Below, one piece after another: positions 15,191-17,666 of a DNA stretch of 17,666 nt. The notes under the pieces were generated by a model. It saw only the letters and a program-made list of their open reading frames with translations, did no database searches and was not told the origin of the DNA. This DNA comes from Dehalococcoidales bacterium (GTDB lineage Bacteria; Chloroflexota; Dehalococcoidia; Dehalococcoidales; Fen-1064). The stretch lies in contig JAFGHZ010000104.1 in assembly GCA_016929875.1 (NCBI GenBank), positions 1 to 17,666 on the forward strand, in the 5' to 3' direction. Numbering within the stretch: position 1 is the stretch's first letter; every line of letters begins with the position of its first letter. The position numbers and the translations under genes were made by a program.

Positions 15191-15841
15191 TTGTTTACCG
15201 TATTAGTAGTAGCCAGACAAAACAATGAGATAGAGAAGCTATGTTCGGAGCTCATGAAACACGGCTTCCAGTGTAATATTGCGAACAGAAACAATGTCCT
15301 CGAACAATTAAAAAAACAAGACCCTGAGTTACTTCTGGTCGAATTCGCAGACTCACCCGACATCGACGTGTTATGCCGTTACCTGAGACGAGAAGAAAAT
15401 CTGCCTGTTATCGCCCTGTCTTCACCAGAAAAAATCGAGAGCCTCTCTAACTGCATTGATGATTTTGTCATACCTCCTTACAACACCAGAGAGATTGTAA
15501 CGAGAATAAAGCGCCTCATTCAGAGAAAGTCAGATTCCGATGGCGAGAAAATAAAAATCGGCGACCTTGTAATAGAAACTGACACGTACGAAGTCTATAT
15601 AAATAATAGGTCTGTCGTACTGACCTTGAAAGAATATGAGCTGCTGAAATATCTCGCCAGCCATGCCGGCAGGGTCTTCACCCGAGACGCACTTTTAAAT
15701 CAGGTCTGGGGAAGAGATTATTTCGGGGGAGACCGAACCGTGGATGTCCACATCCGTCGGGTCAGGAGCAAAATCGAAGACCCCACGCACAGTTACATCG
15801 AGACCGTCAGAAACATCGGCTACCGTTTTATCAAAAAGTAA
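15191..15841 (+). CDS. Atypical OmpR-family response regulator, GlnR-like
   Basis: This 216-residue regulator has a receiver-like N-terminal domain and an intact winged-helix DNA-binding domain (about 119-214, with DRTVDVHIRRVRSKIE as recognition region and the ending GYRF). The receiver has lost the phosphorylation site: the acidic pair is replaced by R9-Q10-N11, the phosphoacceptor aspartate by E51 (LLLVEF), and the conserved lysine by proline (VIPPY, about 94-97). No sensor kinase is adjacent. The start is TTG with a GGGGTGGGA ribosome binding site and is the only start fitting the domain. Actinobacterial GlnR has the same design and controls amtB-glnK-glnA; here those genes follow directly. 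The gene is probably a nitrogen regulator, but homology to GlnR specifically, rather than convergent loss of the site, is unproven. Confidence 0.85.
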   Translation: MFTVLVVARQNNEIEKLCSELMKHGFQCNIANRNNVLEQLKKQDPELLLVEFADSPDIDVLCRYLRREENLPVIALSSPEKIESLSNCIDDFVIPPYNTREIVTRIKRLIQRKSDSDGEKIKIGDLVIETDTYEVYINNRSVVLTLKEYELLKYLASHAGRVFTRDALLNQVWGRDYFGGDRTVDVHIRRVRSKIEDPTHSYIETVRNIGYRFIKK

Positions 15842-15865
15842 CCGCTAATCGAGTTTGCACCTTCT

Positions 15866-15903
15866 GTAACACATTTTTAATTCTCTTGAAATACTCCCGA
15901 AAC
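15866..15903 (+). promoter_or_regulatory. Candidate GlnR-like box array upstream of amtB
   Basis: Four 5-base boxes begin exactly 11 bases apart: GTAAC (15866), TTAAT (15877, poor), GAAAT (15888) and GAAAC (15899). Known GlnR sites consist of GTNAC- and GAAAC-type boxes separated by 6 bases, that is, an 11-base period. The array ends 15 bases before a TATAGA -10-like element (15919-15924), a suitable position for an activator. The second box is a weak match. The site is inferred from spacing and resemblance only. Confidence 0.4.
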
Positions 15904-15918
15904 ATTTCCCCTGTAAAG

Positions 15919-15924
15919 TATAGA
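15919..15924 (+). promoter_or_regulatory. Candidate -10 element of the amtB-glnK(-glnA) operon
   Basis: TATAGA lies about 30 bases before the amtB start. No good -35 is found at normal spacing; the TTGAAA at 15886 is too far away. This fits an activator-dependent promoter using the upstream box array. GATAAA (15923-15928) is an overlapping alternative. Confidence 0.3.
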
Positions 15925-15952
15925 TAAATCGACATATGGAAGGGGAAATGAT

Positions 15953-17188
15953 ATGCCCGTTAACTACGCTGATACCGCTTGGATCCTGATATCATCGGCA
16001 ATGGTCCTGTTCATGACTCCCGGATTGGCTTTCTTCTACGGTGGTCTGGTGAGAAAAAAGAATTTTCTTTCCACCATCATGATGAGTTTCGCCTGCATGG
16101 GATTGATAGGACTTCTCTGGATACTCTACGGTTACAGTCTCAGTTTCGGAACAGACAAAGCAGGACTTATCGGCGGATTCGATTTCCTGGGACTCATCGG
16201 CGTGGGACAAACCCCTTCCTCAGTATATGCCACCACAATTCCACACTTGGCATTCATGACATTTCAGGGGATGTTTGCCATTATTACAATCGCTCTTATC
16301 ACCGGTGCGGTAGTTGAGCGTATAAAATTCAGTGCCCTGATGCTTTTCTCGGTATTATGGTTCACACTGGTTTACTGTCCGGTAGCACACTGGGTCTGGG
16401 GGAATGGAGGTTGGTTAGCAAAACTCGGTACTCTAGATTTTGCCGGCGGGACTGTCGTGCACATTGCGGCAGGGGTCTCGGCAATGTCACTGGCACTACT
16501 ACTAGGTCCACGTCGCGGCTTCAAAGAAAGAGAGCCGATGGAACCGGGCAACATCCCGATGGTTGCGCTCGGTGCCGGTATGCTCTGGTTCGGGTGGTTC
16601 GGGTTCAATGCCGGCAGTGCCCTCACCTCTGGCGGAATAGCATCCAGTGCTTTCGTAGCAACCAATATTTCTGCCGCTACCGCCGCTTTTGTCTGGATGA
16701 TAATCAGCTGGATTTATCGTCGCCCTTCGCTTCTGGGAGTCGTCACCGGTGCTGTCGCCGGACTGGTAGCAATTACTCCCGCAGCCGGTTTCGTGCAACC
16801 GATTATGGGAGTACCTATCGGCGCCGGAGCCGCTATAATCTGCTACTATATGATGCTTTTACGTGCTAAAACCGGCGTCGACGAATCGCTGGACGTATGG
16901 GCAGTGCACGGAATGGGCGGCACATGGGGTGCGATTGCAACAGGCATCTTCTGCAGTGCCGCAGTAAACTCCGCGGGAAAAGACGGGCTCATATACGGAA
17001 ACCCTAAACAAATCTTACTGCAATTGGTCGGAGTCATTGCCGTCTGGGCTTTTGCCTTCGTAATGACATGGATTCTCGGCAAGGTAGTTAATGCCCTTAT
17101 CGGGCTGAGAGTCTCACCGAACGAAGAATCGGTGGGACTGGACATCTCGCAACACGGCGAGAGAGCTTACGGAGGTCATCTTAAATGA
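15953..17188 (+). CDS. amtB: Ammonium transporter AmtB
   Basis: This inner-membrane ammonium channel (411 residues, about 11 membrane helices) shows the Amt family marks. The N-terminus LFMTPGLAFFYGGLVRKKN is the classic first-helix signature. D162 in LDFAGGTVVH and the twin pore histidines H170 and H319 (WAVHGMGG) line up with the E. coli D160, H168 and H318. GWFGFNAGSA is the conserved Amt motif. There is no long N-terminal signal peptide. An AAGGGGAA ribosome binding site precedes the ATG. Its stop overlaps the start of the PII gene by 4 bases, the usual amtB-glnK arrangement in which PII docks on the channel and blocks it when nitrogen is plentiful. A regulator gene and its possible binding boxes lie just upstream. 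Confidence 0.97.
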   Translation: MPVNYADTAWILISSAMVLFMTPGLAFFYGGLVRKKNFLSTIMMSFACMGLIGLLWILYGYSLSFGTDKAGLIGGFDFLGLIGVGQTPSSVYATTIPHLAFMTFQGMFAIITIALITGAVVERIKFSALMLFSVLWFTLVYCPVAHWVWGNGGWLAKLGTLDFAGGTVVHIAAGVSAMSLALLLGPRRGFKEREPMEPGNIPMVALGAGMLWFGWFGFNAGSALTSGGIASSAFVATNISAATAAFVWMIISWIYRRPSLLGVVTGAVAGLVAITPAAGFVQPIMGVPIGAGAAIICYYMMLLRAKTGVDESLDVWAVHGMGGTWGAIATGIFCSAAVNSAGKDGLIYGNPKQILLQLVGVIAVWAFAFVMTWILGKVVNALIGLRVSPNEESVGLDISQHGERAYGGHLK

Positions 17189-17523
17189 AAAAGGTTGAAG
17201 CTATCATCAGGGAAGAGAAACTGGAACCTGTCAAAAAGACACTGGAGGGCATCGGTTATTACGGCATGACCATTACCGAGGTCAGCGGCAGAGGCAGACA
17301 AAGAGGCATCCCATTAAAGTGGGGCGCCAAAGAGTACCGCGTAGAATTTCTCCCCAAGCTCAAAATCGAACTCGTCGTTCTGGATGAAGATGTCAACAAT
17401 ATTGTAGACGCAATCGTAAGAGGAGCCAGGACCGGAGATGTCGGCGATGGTAAAATATTCATTTTCCCGGTGGATAATGCAGTACGCATCAGAACAGGTG
17501 ATACCGGCGGCAACGCCGTCTAA
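17185..17523 (+). CDS. glnK: Nitrogen regulatory protein PII (GlnK/GlnB family)
   Basis: This 112-residue trimeric signal protein has the standard PII length. The T-loop follows GRGRQRGIPLKWGAKEY; Y51, the residue uridylylated or adenylylated in many bacteria, is present, while position 46 is Trp rather than Tyr. EFLPKLKIELVV and ARTGDVGDGKIFIFPV are the PII signature and ATP/2-oxoglutarate-binding B-loop regions. It overlaps amtB by 4 bases, so GlnK is the likely class. It should bind AmtB and possibly GlnA or the glutamate synthase proteins. No modifying GlnD-type enzyme is seen here, so whether Y51 is modified is unknown. Confidence 0.96.
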   Translation: MKKVEAIIREEKLEPVKKTLEGIGYYGMTITEVSGRGRQRGIPLKWGAKEYRVEFLPKLKIELVVLDEDVNNIVDAIVRGARTGDVGDGKIFIFPVDNAVRIRTGDTGGNAV

Positions 17524-17557
17524 CACAATAAAAATATTATTTAGGAGGTCTCATTGT

Positions 17558-17666
17558 ATGGCAGGTAAAAACAAGAAAACGGACAGCAAAGAATATGTTC
17601 TCAAGATGGCGAAGGAAAACAATGTCAAGTTCGTTCGCCTGTGGTTTACCGATATCCTCGGTATCC
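17558..17666 (+). CDS. glnA: Glutamine synthetase type I, N-terminus (runs off the right edge)
   Basis: Only 36 codons are in the window. VKFVRLWFTDILGI is the characteristic N-terminal strand of glutamine synthetase I, where FVRLWFTD-x-G is conserved. A perfect AGGAGG (17543-17548) stands 9 bases before the ATG. The 34-base gap after the PII gene holds no obvious terminator, so glnA is probably in the amtB-glnK operon. It makes glutamine from glutamate, ammonia and ATP, completing the cycle with the upstream glutamate synthase. The catalytic and adenylylation sites lie beyond the window. Confidence 0.9.
   Translation, partial: MAGKNKKTDSKEYVLKMAKENNVKFVRLWFTDILGI

Noticed and set aside
16357..16869. 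170-codon plus-strand frame inside amtB
   Set aside because: It is an out-of-frame, Arg/Cys/Ser-rich shadow of the conserved Amt pore region.
17524..17557. Possible terminator between the PII gene and glnA
   Set aside because: The AT-rich gap has no GC stem followed by a T-run; read-through into glnA is more likely.
1..17666. CRISPR array, insertion sequence ends or phage genes
   Set aside because: No regularly spaced repeats, intact transposase or phage structural genes were seen; the only mobile trace is the recombinase remnant.

Overview
The window carries a bacterial nitrogen-assimilation locus preceded by a tRNA cluster and a potassium-transport locus. The gene set suggests an anaerobic bacterium, most likely Chloroflexota of the Dehalococcoidia type: a split 'archaeal-type' glutamate synthase with ferredoxin domains, a Fe-S-rich partner flavoprotein, an OmpR-family regulator beside amtB-glnK-glnA, and a short KdpD. 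This placement rests on gene content and recalled family resemblance, not on a database search.

Layout. Bases 1-243 hold three tRNA genes (Leu-CAG cut by the left edge, Arg-GCG, Val-TAC). Bases 244-883 have no convincing gene. Bases 884-4706 hold a KtrB/TrkH-type K+ channel subunit, a KdpD-like sensor kinase without the usual KdpD N-terminal sensor domain, and its KdpE-like response regulator (8-base overlap with the kinase). Bases 4707-5071 contain a decayed serine-recombinase tail on the minus strand and then a probable promoter and a perfect hairpin in front of the next operon.

Bases 5072-15148 form one tightly packed plus-strand operon: an FAD/Fe-S oxidoreductase (GlcD-GlcF-like), a ferredoxin/FMN-domain protein that looks like a degenerate copy of the next gene, the glutamate synthase FMN/Fe-S subunit, the glutamine amidotransferase plus GXGXG subunit, and a large protein joining a KaiC/RecA-like domain without a Walker A motif to a PEP-synthase/PPDK-type ATP-binding domain. 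No GltD-type NAD(P)H subunit is present. Then come an atypical response regulator lacking phosphorylation residues (15191-15841), amtB (15953-17188), a PII gene (17185-17523) and the start of glnA (17558 to the edge).

Together AmtB would import ammonium, PII would gate AmtB and report nitrogen status, GlnA would make glutamine, and the split glutamate synthase would turn glutamine plus 2-oxoglutarate into glutamate using electrons probably delivered through the Fe-S proteins. The phosphorylation-independent regulator resembles actinobacterial GlnR in design and neighbourhood. The region before amtB has 5-base boxes at 11-base spacing reminiscent of GlnR sites. The least explained parts are the KaiC-like/PPDK-N fusion, the degenerate FMN paralogue and the electron-entry flavoprotein.
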